The notes: generated from the sequence alone by a model not told the origin. Counted from the first letter of the stretch, positions 25,895 through 36,019 are shown. The stretch: DNA of 64,000 nt from Veillonella parvula (GCF_036456085.1 NZ_CP138632.1:248001-312000), one strand, 5' to 3'. Program-made: numbers and translations.

Positions 25895-27226
25895 ATGAAA
25901 CGTATATTGATGGCTGCATTATGTTTAAGCTGTGTTACGTTAGGAAGTCATGCGATTGATATTAATATACCAGGTGCGGATCCTACAATATCAAAGGAGG
26001 CATATCAAAATTATCGCAAGACTGATTTAGATGTACATAAGATGGAACATGAGGTTGAAGCAGAGATAAAAGATTATATGCCCAAAGCTGTGGTAGGTAA
26101 TGGTGACATAGATTTAGATAAGGTAATTTATTCAAATCGTGAGTTAAACCATTCGTTAAATTTTTCTTCAACAGTATTTATTTTAAAGGAGGATGGGGCA
26201 AATATAAAATTTACTATGCCATATCCAAGTAGGTATGGTAATACTGAAAAAATTTCAGATGGCACCTCTGCTTTCAAACAGGCAATGATTATGAGTCCTA
26301 ATGGGATTATGGCCTATGAATTACGACATCAACCAGCTGGAAATAATTGGGAAGATAGTAAGATTCCATATAACAAGTTGACTATTGATGATATGAAAGC
26401 TATTGCAGAGAAAACAGCTGGAGTGTATAAAGCGCCTAATCCTTCATTATATGCTGATAAATTTATGTATCCTACTATAGAAAAAGCTACATGGGATGTA
26501 ACATATGCTAAGGGGACGCCGATGGTAGGGAGTATCAATTTTACAATGAAGGATACACCTACAATTTCCTATCATATCGGTTACAATTTGACACCTAAAA
26601 AACAGTTCAATTCATTGGAGAAACAAGGTGTAGATAAGACTAAAGAGATTATAATGTCACCTTTGGTAAACTATGTTCTACCATCTATTGAGCCAGCTAA
26701 GGATATCCTTTCTAAAAGTAAGACATTAAAAATTAATGATTTTACATTTTTAACACTAAAAACAAGTAAAATGGTACGGGTAGATAAAAGCGATTCGTAT
26801 ATGTACATACATGATAGCGATCATTATAAAGAGGGGATTATGGTGATGCCAATAGCAGATACTGATATGCAGCATCTAGAGAATATATTCCCAAAAGTTG
26901 TACGAAGTATCATTATGTCTGATAAATATTCAATGCGACAACCAATTCAATTTGCTACCGTATGGAATGATGCTATGCCATCTGTATACTTGCAAATTAA
27001 GCGCCCTAAAACAACTTTGTATATGTTAGTATCTCATGACAAACAATTTGTATATACGCACTTTATTATATCTAATAATAGTAATCTATTGGTAAAAGAC
27101 TATCGTGATATTGTGCAATATGTGGATACTAATAACAATAAGGACTACTATAATACATTCCAAAGTGGACTAGGGGCTAAGATGCCAAAAGAAATGGTTA
27201 CTTATGATATTAAGAATATAAAATAG
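25895..27226 (+). CDS. Secreted protein of the DINIPGAD paralogue family
   Basis: 443 aa with a signal peptide (MKRILMAALCLSCVTLGSHA). The mature N terminus IDINIPGADPTISKEAYQNY is shared with the 447-aa protein at 48431 (VDVNIPGADNRISANAYESY), and both have LVNYVLPSI near the middle followed by a WNDxxPS/G segment near the C terminus, so they are paralogues. No known domain was recognised. Probable periplasmic or surface protein. Ribosome-binding site GAAAGGATGAGAG. A terminator follows at 27304. Confidence 0.82.
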   Translation: MKRILMAALCLSCVTLGSHAIDINIPGADPTISKEAYQNYRKTDLDVHKMEHEVEAEIKDYMPKAVVGNGDIDLDKVIYSNRELNHSLNFSSTVFILKEDGANIKFTMPYPSRYGNTEKISDGTSAFKQAMIMSPNGIMAYELRHQPAGNNWEDSKIPYNKLTIDDMKAIAEKTAGVYKAPNPSLYADKFMYPTIEKATWDVTYAKGTPMVGSINFTMKDTPTISYHIGYNLTPKKQFNSLEKQGVDKTKEIIMSPLVNYVLPSIEPAKDILSKSKTLKINDFTFLTLKTSKMVRVDKSDSYMYIHDSDHYKEGIMVMPIADTDMQHLENIFPKVVRSIIMSDKYSMRQPIQFATVWNDAMPSVYLQIKRPKTTLYMLVSHDKQFVYTHFIISNNSNLLVKDYRDIVQYVDTNNNKDYYNTFQSGLGAKMPKEMVTYDIKNIK

Positions 27227-27303
27227 TTTAGTTAATTATTTAGAATTAAAGAAAACCGTTCTGCATTTTTAAAAATTACAAATTTATTATTGCCTTTGTA
27301 TGG

Positions 27304-27349
27304 ATTACACTGTATACTTAAGTTAAAAGTTATACAGTGTAATTTTTTT
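27304..27349 (+). terminator. Terminator after the 25895 gene
   Basis: ATTACACTGTATA and TATACAGTGTAAT form a perfect 13-bp stem, followed by TTTTTTT. Confidence 0.88.
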
Positions 27350-27402
27350 ACATGCAAAAATAAATATAAAATGAAAACTATTTTTGAGGAAGAGGTGACA
27401 TA

Positions 27403-27972
27403 GTGTATATTAAAGATATATTTCATAGTAATACAGGGGTATCACAATATCGATTAGAGGAAAGCACTAGTGAAGATGCAGTGCTATATACCTTGTATGG
27501 ACAGAACGAATTATATGAAGATTTAACTGGTGTACCTGGATCTATGAGTGATAGAAAACAAATTCGTACAGAATATAAAGGCTCTACTCTTAAAGCAGGA
27601 GATTTAATATTTAGTACAATATCTGGCATTGCTACCCTCGTTACCAGTGATCATGAAGGTTATCTTTTTACTCAAAACTATGTTCGGATGGAGCCGTTAA
27701 ATACGCCTATTGATAAAAAGTTTATGGCTTATTTGATTAATGAGAATTCTAAAATTAAAAGGCAGTTCAAACAAAATTTACAAGGTAGTCAAGTTGTACG
27801 TTATAGTCTTAGCTTATTAAAAGAAATCCAGTTACCAAAATTACCATCTATTGAAACACAACGTATTATGGGGGATATTTATTTTAAACAATTACGACTA
27901 AGAGCATTAAAACAGCGTGTGGCAGATAATACATATCGAAAAGCAATTAATATGTTACAGGGAGTAAACTAA
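27403..27972 (+). CDS. Half-size type I restriction specificity-like protein
   Basis: 189 aa resembling one half of HsdS: a single target-recognition-like domain (LKAGDLIFSTISGIATLV, GYLFTQNYVRMEPLN), then LLKEIQLPKLPSIETQRIMGDIYFKQLRLRALKQRVADNTYRKA, which fits the conserved dimerisation helix. It lacks the WEQRKL repeat found in the main hsdS and the silent cassettes, so it is not a product of their shuffling. GTG start behind GAAGAGGTG, one base before hsdR. It may modulate or replace specificity, or be a remnant. Confidence 0.62.
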   Translation: MYIKDIFHSNTGVSQYRLEESTSEDAVLYTLYGQNELYEDLTGVPGSMSDRKQIRTEYKGSTLKAGDLIFSTISGIATLVTSDHEGYLFTQNYVRMEPLNTPIDKKFMAYLINENSKIKRQFKQNLQGSQVVRYSLSLLKEIQLPKLPSIETQRIMGDIYFKQLRLRALKQRVADNTYRKAINMLQGVN

Positions 27973-27973
27973 T

Positions 27974-30900
27974 ATGACAGAGCTAGAATTTGAAAATAAA
28001 TTAATTGAGCAATTATCAACTGGGATTGTTACTAATGCAGCTAAGTCTAATCAAATAGGCGATACAATAGATGCTTATGGAAATATGAAGGTTTATAAAA
28101 GTAAACTCTGGAAGTATGAGCCAACCATAAAAACAACAGAGGCTCTTTGGGAGAATTTCCGTAAGATTTTATATCAATTGAATCAAAATCAATTGACACA
28201 ACCATTAAGTGATACGGAATTTAAACAAGTTCAAAAGGTAATTAATGAACTATACACTCCATATCAAGCAGGACAGTTTCTATATGGTATTAATGGTGTA
28301 TCCCAAGTAGAGGTCGATCTAGATGATGGTCGCCATGTATTTTTAACAGTATTTGATCAAAAGCAAATTGGGGCAGGTAATACTGTTTATCAAGTGGTTA
28401 GCCAAGTTAAGAGAGAACCACAAATTGCAGGTCGCCCAGAACGTCGTTTTGATACAACACTACTCATTAATGGCTTGCCAATTATTCAAATTGAAGAAAA
28501 ATCTGTAAAACATTCTGTAGATGAAGCATTAAATCAAATGCATCAATATATTCAGGAAAAACAGTACAGTGATATTTTCTCAACCGTTCAAATTCTAGTC
28601 GCAATGACTCCTAATCGAATTAAATATATGGCGAATACTACGGCCGATTTGTTTAATAAAGATTTTGCTTTTGAATGGCAAAATCCTAATGATAACAAGG
28701 TTGTTCGCAATTGGACTACATTTGCAGATATGTTCCTTAGCATACCTATGGCACATCAAATGTCTACATTGTTTACTATTCTTGATGGGACTAAGAATAA
28801 ACAGATGCTTAAGGTTATGCGTCCTTACCAAGTATATGCAACAAAAGCAGTTTTAAATGAATTAAAACGCGCTGATTTTGATTTGCCAATTAATAAATTA
28901 GGCTATGTTTGGCATACTACAGGATCTGGTAAAACGATTACTAGTTTTAAAACTGCATGGTTGGCGAGTCGCATGCCAAATGTAGACAAGGTTGTATTCG
29001 TAGTTGACCGTATAGCGTTAACGAAACAAACTGAAGCAAACTATAAGGCATATGACCCTGAAGGTTCTATTGATATTGATGGTAAACAATTTGATACCAT
29101 TGGTGGAACAGAAAATACTTCGGCATTAAAGAAGAAATTAAATGAAAAAGGGTATGGCATCATTGTGACATCTGTACAAAAATTAAATACCCTCATTAAT
29201 CGTAAAGACTTTGTAGTACCGAAGAAAAACTTTGTATTTATTGTCGATGAGGCACATAGGTCTACCGGTGGTGAAAGCTTTGAAGATTTACAAAAGGTAT
29301 TCAAAGGTGCTGCTTGGGTTGGCTATACAGGAACCCCTATGTTTGATAAGGTGGTCGGTAGAAAAGGTACTAAAACACATGAAGTTTTTGGTAAGTTGTT
29401 GCATGCGTATACTATTCGGGAAGCCATTGCAGATAAAAATGTATTAGGTTTTAAAGTGGATTTCGAAACGACTATTGCGGAAGACAAAATGAAACTTGAA
29501 TACCTACCAAAGTTCTATAAAGATAAATATCCTGATTGGAATGAGTTAGATATTGAACGAAAGATTGCTAACCTTACTGATAATGATATGGATGATATGA
29601 TAGAACCAAGCTTCTATGATAATAATGAAGAGCACGTAAAATTGGTTGTAGAAGATATCTTTAAAAATTGGAGAAACCGGTCTAATGATGGTGCTTATAA
29701 CGCAATGCTTACTACACATGTAGGTGGCAATAGACCTAGTACACCAATGGCCTTATTGTACTTTGAAGAATTTGATCGAGTGAACCAAGAACGTAAGGCG
29801 CAAGAGTTACCTACGTTAAAAGTTGGTATTACTTTCAGTATGAGTACTAATAATAGTGATAACCAATTAACTACAAATGATGGTCTATTACGTGCAATGA
29901 AACACTATAATAAGATGTTTGGTACTAGTTTTGGACTTGATGATGTATCTGGATACACTCAGGATTTAACCACACGTTTGAACCGTACAGCACAAGATGG
30001 GCAATATTTAGACATTGTTATTGTTGTGGATCAACTCTTGACTGGTTTTGATGCACCGCAGCTAAATACACTTTACGTAGACCGTACATTGAAGGATGCA
30101 ATGCTAATCCAGGCTTATTCTAGAACAAATCGTATTGCCGATAATCAAGGTAAGCCGTGGGGCCGTATAGTCAATTACAGATGGCCAGCTAAGAACGAAG
30201 AGTTTATGAATAGAGCCTTAAGTATTTATGCTAATAAGCATTCCGCTGATGTACAAGAAACATTAGTTGATACAAGGGCTTTAGTTGATACTGGTGTTTT
30301 GGCAAAACCTTTCAAAGAACAATTTGAAGAGGTAAAACAAGTGGTAGACCGCCTTGCAGATATGACGGATAATTTTACAGAAGTTCCTGCTAGCGAAGCT
30401 AAGCAAGAGGAAATGTTTAATCTTATGCGTACATATAGCGTGGGAATGTCAAAGCTAAAACAATATGATCCGGATGTTGTTAATGGAGAAGACATCGGTT
30501 TTGACTATGATAATCCAGATGAACTTGTCACCTTGCTAGGAATGACACCTGAACAAGAAGAAATGTTAACGACATCTCTGTATAACGATTTGAAAGAGCG
30601 TATTGCTGAAAATCATGATGTACCGGTTGCTCAAATTGAACTACGCATGATACATGTAAAACAAATTAGTGTTAACTATGACTATCTCACTGAATTGATA
30701 GAAGCATTAATGAATGCTGTTCATGAAAAACGTATGGATGCAGCTGCAGATTATCGTGAAAAAATTAATGACTTTGCAATGGCTTTAGATGATCGCCAAT
30801 ATGCAAAACAAATTAATAATGCGGCTGATGCAATTTATAAAGGTACGTATCCTCCAGAAGGAAAGACTATTCAATATCCTGTAAAGTTAACTAGTTTGGA

Positions 30901-31201
30901 AGTCATTGAAGATGTAAATACTATGATTATGAAAGATGATATTTTTGATTTCCGCTTAAAATGGGGAATCATTGATGTTATCAGTAATGACGAAATATTA
31001 GATCTATTTTCTCGACATACGGCTGGCAAACAGGATTTGGATAGTACTGGTAGAATTAGTAAATTAAAAAAAGATGCACGTGCGGAATACCAAGCAAAAG
31101 CACAAGATACGGATATTGTAAGTCTTAATAAAATCAAATATGGTAATGAACTTGTGGCAGCTTTATATAAATTTGCAGATTCTTATGTTAATGAAAGGTA
31201 G
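27974..31201 (+). CDS. hsdR: Type I restriction enzyme R subunit
   Basis: ATP-dependent translocase and endonuclease subunit. It is 1075 aa, as expected. The N-terminal PD-(D/E)xK nuclease is seen in FDTTLLINGLPIIQIEEKS near residues 155-175. The SF2 motor has Walker A HTTGSGKT near 315, VFVVDRIALTKQ, the DEAH box (IVDEAHRS) near 425, GYTGTPM, and VDQLLTGFDAPQLNTLYVDR near 690. The C-terminal helical region contacts HsdM/HsdS. The order half-S, R, S, M is compatible with one operon. Confidence 0.96.
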   Translation: MTELEFENKLIEQLSTGIVTNAAKSNQIGDTIDAYGNMKVYKSKLWKYEPTIKTTEALWENFRKILYQLNQNQLTQPLSDTEFKQVQKVINELYTPYQAGQFLYGINGVSQVEVDLDDGRHVFLTVFDQKQIGAGNTVYQVVSQVKREPQIAGRPERRFDTTLLINGLPIIQIEEKSVKHSVDEALNQMHQYIQEKQYSDIFSTVQILVAMTPNRIKYMANTTADLFNKDFAFEWQNPNDNKVVRNWTTFADMFLSIPMAHQMSTLFTILDGTKNKQMLKVMRPYQVYATKAVLNELKRADFDLPINKLGYVWHTTGSGKTITSFKTAWLASRMPNVDKVVFVVDRIALTKQTEANYKAYDPEGSIDIDGKQFDTIGGTENTSALKKKLNEKGYGIIVTSVQKLNTLINRKDFVVPKKNFVFIVDEAHRSTGGESFEDLQKVFKGAAWVGYTGTPMFDKVVGRKGTKTHEVFGKLLHAYTIREAIADKNVLGFKVDFETTIAEDKMKLEYLPKFYKDKYPDWNELDIERKIANLTDNDMDDMIEPSFYDNNEEHVKLVVEDIFKNWRNRSNDGAYNAMLTTHVGGNRPSTPMALLYFEEFDRVNQERKAQELPTLKVGITFSMSTNNSDNQLTTNDGLLRAMKHYNKMFGTSFGLDDVSGYTQDLTTRLNRTAQDGQYLDIVIVVDQLLTGFDAPQLNTLYVDRTLKDAMLIQAYSRTNRIADNQGKPWGRIVNYRWPAKNEEFMNRALSIYANKHSADVQETLVDTRALVDTGVLAKPFKEQFEEVKQVVDRLADMTDNFTEVPASEAKQEEMFNLMRTYSVGMSKLKQYDPDVVNGEDIGFDYDNPDELVTLLGMTPEQEEMLTTSLYNDLKERIAENHDVPVAQIELRMIHVKQISVNYDYLTELIEALMNAVHEKRMDAAADYREKINDFAMALDDRQYAKQINNAADAIYKGTYPPEGKTIQYPVKLTSLEVIEDVNTMIMKDDIFDFRLKWGIIDVISNDEILDLFSRHTAGKQDLDSTGRISKLKKDARAEYQAKAQDTDIVSLNKIKYGNELVAALYKFADSYVNER

Positions 31202-31230
31202 TGTTGTTGTGATAAAGGGAAAGCGAGGTT

Positions 31231-32397
31231 ATGATGAGTAAAGAAAAACGGAGAGTACCTAAATTGCGATTTCCGGGATTTACGGAAGATTGGGAACAGC
31301 GTAAGTTAGATAATATTGCAAAAATAAAAACTGGTGGAGGGACTCCTAAAACGACTAATCTTGAATATTGGAGTGGTGATATACCTTGGATACAATCATC
31401 TGATTTAGTTGAAGGTGATGTTGTACATGTTAATATAAAAAAATTTATTGACAATAATGCATTAAAAAATTCAGCTGCAAAATTAATTTCTCGTGATTCA
31501 ATTGCTTTAGTTACGAGAGTTGGAGTTGGTAAAGTTGCAGTAATAAATCAAGATTTTACTACTAGTCAAGATTTTTTATCTTTGAGTGATTTTGATGGGA
31601 ATGATATCAAATTTATTGCATATCAATTATTTCGATTAATGCAAGAAAATGCCAAAGTTCTTCAAGGAACATCAATAAAAGGGATTAGTAAAACTGATTT
31701 AATCGAACAAAGTATAGCCATACCTAATTCAATAAAAGAGCAGAACTTAATTGCTAGTCTTTTGTCGCAGACAGATAGTATTATTACCCTTCATCAGCGT
31801 AAGTTAAATAATCTTAAATTAAAGAAAAAAGCGTTGCTTCAGAAACTTTTTCCGAAAAATGGAAAACGATATCCTGAACTTCGTTTTCCAGGATTTACTG
31901 ATGCTTGGGAACAGCGTAAGTTATCAGATATTTTAAAAGTTAATTCCGGTAAAGACTATAAACATCTAGAACAAGGCGATATACCTGTATATGGTACTGG
32001 TGGCTATATGTTAAGTGTGAATGAGTCTTTATCTAATATAGATGCTATAGGAATTGGTAGAAAAGGAACGATTGATAAGCCGCAATATCTCAAAGCACCT
32101 TTTTGGACAGTAGACACTTTATTTTATCTTACCGCATTAGATAAGCATTCAATTTTATTCTTATACTATTTAATGCAATTGATGCCTTGGAAAAAGTTTG
32201 ATGAATCAACAGGGGTTCCTAGTTTATCTAAAACTACTATTGATAATATTAATGGTTATGTACCATCAAATCCCAAAGAGGAAGAATTAATTAGTACACT
32301 ATTTAATCAGCTTGATAAATCTATTACCCTTCATCAGCGTAAGTTAGATCACTTACAATTACAGAAAAAAGCATTACTTCAACAGATGTTTGTATAA
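31231..32397 (+). CDS. hsdS: Type I restriction specificity subunit (full length, expressed)
   Basis: 388 aa with two target-recognition domains and two conserved helical repeats. Each half begins LRFPGFT, 2 residues, WEQRKL (residues ~12-26 and ~217-231) and ends with ITLHQRKLx2L (~184-198 and ~363-377). The repeats are nearly identical at the DNA level: TGGGAACAGCGTAAG at 31291 and 31906, and ATTACCCTTCATCAGCGTAA at 31783 and 32323. These same blocks occur in two untranslated cassettes downstream, so the TRDs can be exchanged. ATG behind GCGAGG. Confidence 0.95.
   Translation: MMSKEKRRVPKLRFPGFTEDWEQRKLDNIAKIKTGGGTPKTTNLEYWSGDIPWIQSSDLVEGDVVHVNIKKFIDNNALKNSAAKLISRDSIALVTRVGVGKVAVINQDFTTSQDFLSLSDFDGNDIKFIAYQLFRLMQENAKVLQGTSIKGISKTDLIEQSIAIPNSIKEQNLIASLLSQTDSIITLHQRKLNNLKLKKKALLQKLFPKNGKRYPELRFPGFTDAWEQRKLSDILKVNSGKDYKHLEQGDIPVYGTGGYMLSVNESLSNIDAIGIGRKGTIDKPQYLKAPFWTVDTLFYLTALDKHSILFLYYLMQLMPWKKFDESTGVPSLSKTTIDNINGYVPSNPKEEELISTLFNQLDKSITLHQRKLDHLQLQKKALLQQMFV
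31904..31935 (+). repeat. 32-bp recombination arm inside hsdS
   Basis: CTTGGGAACAGCGTAAGTTA plus TCAGATATTTTA at the start of TRD2, identical to the inverted copy at 35990-36021. Shorter versions (TGGGAACAGCGTAAG) lie at 31291, 34069 and, as TGGGAACAGCGTAAA, at 34542. Confidence 0.9.
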
Positions 32398-32413
32398 ATA
32401 AAGGAGATTTTGT

Positions 32414-34015
32414 ATGGCAGAATCAAAAGCACAGAATATTTCAAGCCAATTATGGGCTATTGCCAATGATTTGCGTGGCACAATGGATGCAAGCTCTTTC
32501 AAAGATTACATTCTTCCATTTTTGTTCTATAAATATCTTTCGATTCATCAAGAAGAGTACTTAGTTAATAATGACTTGGTTGATGTTTCAGATGGAAAAT
32601 CTGTTAATGAGGCATATAAGGAACTTGTCGAAGAGGCAGGCTTAGAGGCTTGTTTAATTGATATTGCAGGTACGTTAGGATATGTTATTAATCCTGAGGA
32701 TACATGGGCTTCTTTGACTGAAAGTATTCATAATGGCTCAGTTATTCCTAGTGATTATCAACGATTATTTGAAAATTTTAATAAGAATGCTGAAATTAAT
32801 AAAGAGGCTGCAGCAGATTTTAGAGGTATTTTTAACTACATTAATCTTGGTGACTCTGGACTTGGATCAACAACAGCCGGAAGAACGAAGACTTTAAATG
32901 CGGTTGTTACTAAAATTGATGAAATCGAGTATAAAGATGAAAATGGTAAAGATATACTTGGTGAGATCTATGAGTATTTGATTGGTAAGTTTGCAGCTAA
33001 TGCTGGTAAAAAAGGTGGGGAGTTCTATACACCACATGAAGTTAGTCAAATCTTGGCTAAAATTGTTACTGGCAATATAAAATCTCAATCTGATACTTTC
33101 ACAGTCTATGACCCTACAATGGGTTCTGGTTCACTACTATTGACGGTTCGTAATGAATTGCCTGATGGATCTCGTCAAGGTGCAGTTAGCTTTTACGGGC
33201 AAGAACTAAATACAGTTACCTATAACTTGGCACGTATGAATTTAATGATGCATGGTGTTACGTATAATAATATGACACTGAATAATGCTGATACTCTTGA
33301 AAGTGATTGGCCAGATGGTCCTGACCGTGATGGGATTGATAGACCACGTTCCTTTGATGCGGTTGTTGCGAATCCTCCATATTCTGCGAAATGGGATAAT
33401 AGTGAAAGTAAACTTAAAGATCCACGCTTTAGTGAATATGGTAAATTAGCACCAGCCTCTAAAGCAGATTATGCTTTCATATTACATAGCTTATATCACC
33501 TAAACAATGAAGGTACAATGGCAATCGTTTTACCTCATGGTGTTCTATTCCGTGGCGCAGCAGAAGGTAAGATTCGCCAAACTATTATAGAAAAGAATTA
33601 CCTTGATGCGGTGATTGGTTTGCCTGCGAACTTGTTCTATGGCACAAGTATCCCTACAACAATTCTTGTGTTTAAGAAAAACCGTACGACACGCGATGTA
33701 CTATTTATTGATGCTAGCAATGAGTTCGAAAAGGGTAAAAATCAAAATAATTTAAGTGATAAAAATATTACTAAAATTATTGAAACATACCGAAATAGAC
33801 AAGACGTTGATAAATATGCACATGTTGCGTCTATCGAAGAAATTAAAGAAAATGACTATAATCTAAATATTCCTCGATATGTAGACACATTTGAGGAAGA
33901 AGAAGAACTTAATCTTGATGAAATCAATCGTATGATTGAACAAGATAACCGAGAAATTGCACAACTTGAAAAAGAAATAGCCGAACAATTAGCCCTATTA
34001 GGTGTCAAAATGTAA
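32414..34015 (+). CDS. hsdM: Type I restriction modification methyltransferase subunit
   Basis: 533-aa N6-adenine methyltransferase that, with HsdS, protects the host sites. The SAM motif DPTMGSGSLLLTVRN is near residue 232 and the catalytic NPPY (VVANPPYSAKWD) near 319. The N-terminal domain (LWAIANDLRGTMDASSFKDYILPFLFYKYLS) and the acidic C-terminal coil are typical. AAGGAG lies ahead of the ATG, 17 bp after hsdS. A hairpin terminator closes the operon. Confidence 0.97.
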   Translation: MAESKAQNISSQLWAIANDLRGTMDASSFKDYILPFLFYKYLSIHQEEYLVNNDLVDVSDGKSVNEAYKELVEEAGLEACLIDIAGTLGYVINPEDTWASLTESIHNGSVIPSDYQRLFENFNKNAEINKEAAADFRGIFNYINLGDSGLGSTTAGRTKTLNAVVTKIDEIEYKDENGKDILGEIYEYLIGKFAANAGKKGGEFYTPHEVSQILAKIVTGNIKSQSDTFTVYDPTMGSGSLLLTVRNELPDGSRQGAVSFYGQELNTVTYNLARMNLMMHGVTYNNMTLNNADTLESDWPDGPDRDGIDRPRSFDAVVANPPYSAKWDNSESKLKDPRFSEYGKLAPASKADYAFILHSLYHLNNEGTMAIVLPHGVLFRGAAEGKIRQTIIEKNYLDAVIGLPANLFYGTSIPTTILVFKKNRTTRDVLFIDASNEFEKGKNQNNLSDKNITKIIETYRNRQDVDKYAHVASIEEIKENDYNLNIPRYVDTFEEEEELNLDEINRMIEQDNREIAQLEKEIAEQLALLGVKM

Positions 34016-34017
34016 GG

Positions 34018-34061
34018 AAAAGAGGTAGAAAAGACCAAATAGGACTTTTCTACCTCTTTTT
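34018..34061 (+). terminator. Terminator after hsdM
   Basis: AAAAGAGGTAGAAAAG and CTTTTCTACCTCTTTTT pair around a 13-base loop. It separates the expressed operon from the silent specificity cassette that starts a few bases on. Confidence 0.85.
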
Positions 34062-34578
34062 GTATTCTTGGGAACAGCGTAAGTTGTCAGAGGTAACTAC
34101 TTGTTTTGATAATTTAAGAGTACCAGTCACGGCATCAGATAGGGTACCTGGTAAAATACCGTATTACGGAGCAAATGGTATACAAGATTATGTATCAGGA
34201 CATACGCATTCTGGAGAATTTGTCTTGATTGCAGAAGATGGTGCTAATGATTTAAATGACTATCCTATTCAATATGTAAATGGAGCGATTTGGGTAAATA
34301 ACCATGCACATGTGATAGCAGGTTATAAGGAAAAACTAGAAAATAAATTTTTATCTTATTCATTAAAAACTGTAAAAATGACTACCTTTATTGTTGGTAG
34401 TGGAAGATCAAAACTTAATTTGAAAGCATTGTTAGAAATACCTATATCAATGCCTAATTATGATGAACAGTGCGTTATAGGGAAATTTATAGAAACGATA
34501 GATATAAATATTACCCTTCATCAGCAAGAGCCATTTCTATGTGGGAACAGCGTAAATGGTGGGGTAGAATTATGTTGA
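34060..34578 (+). pseudogene. Silent hsdS cassette, plus orientation
   Basis: One target-recognition domain without its own promoter, start codon or ribosome-binding site. Homology begins at WEQRKL (34069) directly after the hsdM terminator and ends at ITLHQ (34525), where the helical repeat is broken off. The TRD (FDNLRVPVTASDRVPGKIPYYGANGIQDYV) differs from both TRDs in hsdS. The start arm matches the hsdS arms for TGGGAACAGCGTAAGTT. It can be expressed only by recombination into hsdS. Confidence 0.85.
34510..34540 (+). repeat. Left inverted repeat flanking the recombinase gene
   Basis: Reads ATTACCCTTCATCAGCAAGA then GCCATTTCTAT. The same sequence with a few changes occurs inverted at 35509-35539, so the pair brackets the recombinase gene. 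The first 15 bases equal the TRD-end arms in hsdS at 31783 and 32323. Confidence 0.85.
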
Positions 34579-35498
34579 CAATAGAGGAAAAATCCGAACT
34601 ATTTTATATTTATTACGAAAAATGGATACGAATTTATAAAGAAGGGGCTATTCGTAATGTAACAATGCGAAAATATGAGATAACTCTATTATGGTTAAAA
34701 AAATTAGTTCCTGAACTTAAGCTTTCACAATTAAACAGAATATCGTATCAACAATTATTAAATGATTATGCAGAGTTTCATGAACGACAAACAACAATGG
34801 ACTTTCATCATCAAATTAAAGCGGCTATATTGGATGCAGTAGATGAAGGATTTATTGATAGGGATCCGACGCGGAAGGCCATTATAAAAGGTCGATCACC
34901 AAGAATAAAGAAGATTAAATATCTAAATCAGTTTGAATTACATACCTTGTTAGTTAATTTGAAATTGACATCCGAGATTAACTGGGATTGGTTGATATTG
35001 ATAATAGCTAAAACTGGGATGCGATTTTCAGAAGCTTTAGCATTAACGCCAAAGGATTTTGATTTTTCACATCAATCATTGATTGTGGATAAAACGTGGG
35101 ATTATAAAGGGAATGGTGGATTTCTGCCAACAAAGAATCGCTCATCAGTTAGAAAAATACAGCTTGATTGGCAAACAATCATAAAGTTCTCAGAATTAAT
35201 TAAAGGCTTACCTGAAGATAAGCCGATATTTGTGAAAGGTCGTGTATTTAATTCCACAATTAATGGTGTATTAGAAAGATATTGTAAAAAGTTAGGAATA
35301 CCAGTTATATCAATCCATGGGTTACGACATACGCATGCTTCACTATTACTTTTTGCAGGAGTATCGATTGCAAGTGTCGCAAGAAGACTTGGGCATGCGA
35401 GTATGACAACAACACAAAAAACATATATACATATTATTCAAGAAATGGAAAATAGAGATATTGATCTAGTGATGCGGTCTATGGCTGGATTAGCATGA
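34572..35498 (+). CDS. Tyrosine recombinase, probable hsdS invertase
   Basis: 308-aa phage-integrase-family recombinase. An N-terminal SAM-like core-binding domain (residues ~1-100) precedes the catalytic domain with the first Arg in TGMRFSEAL (~150), the HxxR box HGLRHTHASLL (~249), GHAS (~275) and the nucleophile in KTYIH (~283). The ATG at 34572 has GGGGTAGAAT upstream; the longer frame runs back into the silent cassette. It lies between two oppositely oriented specificity cassettes and is flanked by ~31-bp inverted repeats, as in the S. pneumoniae and Bacteroides phase-variable hsd loci. No phage genes are near. Confidence 0.93.
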   Translation: MLTIEEKSELFYIYYEKWIRIYKEGAIRNVTMRKYEITLLWLKKLVPELKLSQLNRISYQQLLNDYAEFHERQTTMDFHHQIKAAILDAVDEGFIDRDPTRKAIIKGRSPRIKKIKYLNQFELHTLLVNLKLTSEINWDWLILIIAKTGMRFSEALALTPKDFDFSHQSLIVDKTWDYKGNGGFLPTKNRSSVRKIQLDWQTIIKFSELIKGLPEDKPIFVKGRVFNSTINGVLERYCKKLGIPVISIHGLRHTHASLLLFAGVSIASVARRLGHASMTTTQKTYIHIIQEMENRDIDLVMRSMAGLA

Positions 35499-35508
35499 GA
35501 ATTATTAT

Positions 35509-35539
35509 ATAGAAATGGCTTTTACTGATGAAGGGTAAT
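35509..35539 (-). repeat. Right inverted repeat flanking the recombinase gene
   Basis: On the minus strand it reads ATTACCCTTCATCAGTAAAA then GCCATTTCTAT, the inverted partner of 34510-34540. In this copy the last HsdS-like codon CAG is followed by TAA. Confidence 0.85.
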
Positions 35540-36019
35540 AAGTTCTTCAATACTTAGAATTAATTTTGTAATCTTAGTACGTTCAGCTTCTGATGGTATT
35601 AATATAGAAATATCAAGAAAATCTTTTTCATGAATTCTCCATTGACCATAAACAACACCTTGCCTAAATCGAATCATCTTAGCAATAAATCTTGGTAATA
35701 ATGACATTATCCCAATAAATTGACTATCACCAATAGATACACCGTAAAAAATACTATATACAGGTGATATTACAGCTTTACCCGTTTTATTTATTCCTAT
35801 AGAGCCTGTTTCTAAATTATTAGAGCTATATATAAAATCTCCCAGCTCAGTTCTTTTATATTTTTTCGATTGATCTAATACTAAAAAGCTTCTATCATAT
35901 CTTTCACCTTTTGGTACTACACCATGCCCTTGAACAAACGACATTAATGGATATTCATTTGTTTCAACTTGTTGCTCATTACGTTCAACTAAAATATCTG
36001 ATAACTTACGCTGTTCCCA
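35522..36019 (-). pseudogene. Silent hsdS cassette, minus orientation
   Basis: A second unexpressed recognition domain on the opposite strand. The frame is open from WEQRKLSDILVERNEQQ at 36019 to ITLHQ-stop at 35522, 165 codons. An internal ATG at 35944 is not preceded by a ribosome-binding site. The TRD includes MSFVQGHGVVPKGERYDRSF, which is typical of HsdS. Its start arm (35990-36021) is identical over 32 bp, inverted, to the second TRD arm of hsdS (31904-31935), so inversion or gene conversion would place this TRD in the expressed gene. Confidence 0.88.

Noticed and set aside
34572-35498. Prophage or integrative element marked by the integrase
   Set aside because: No phage, conjugation or attachment features accompany it; its flanking repeats are hsdS arms, so specificity switching explains it better.
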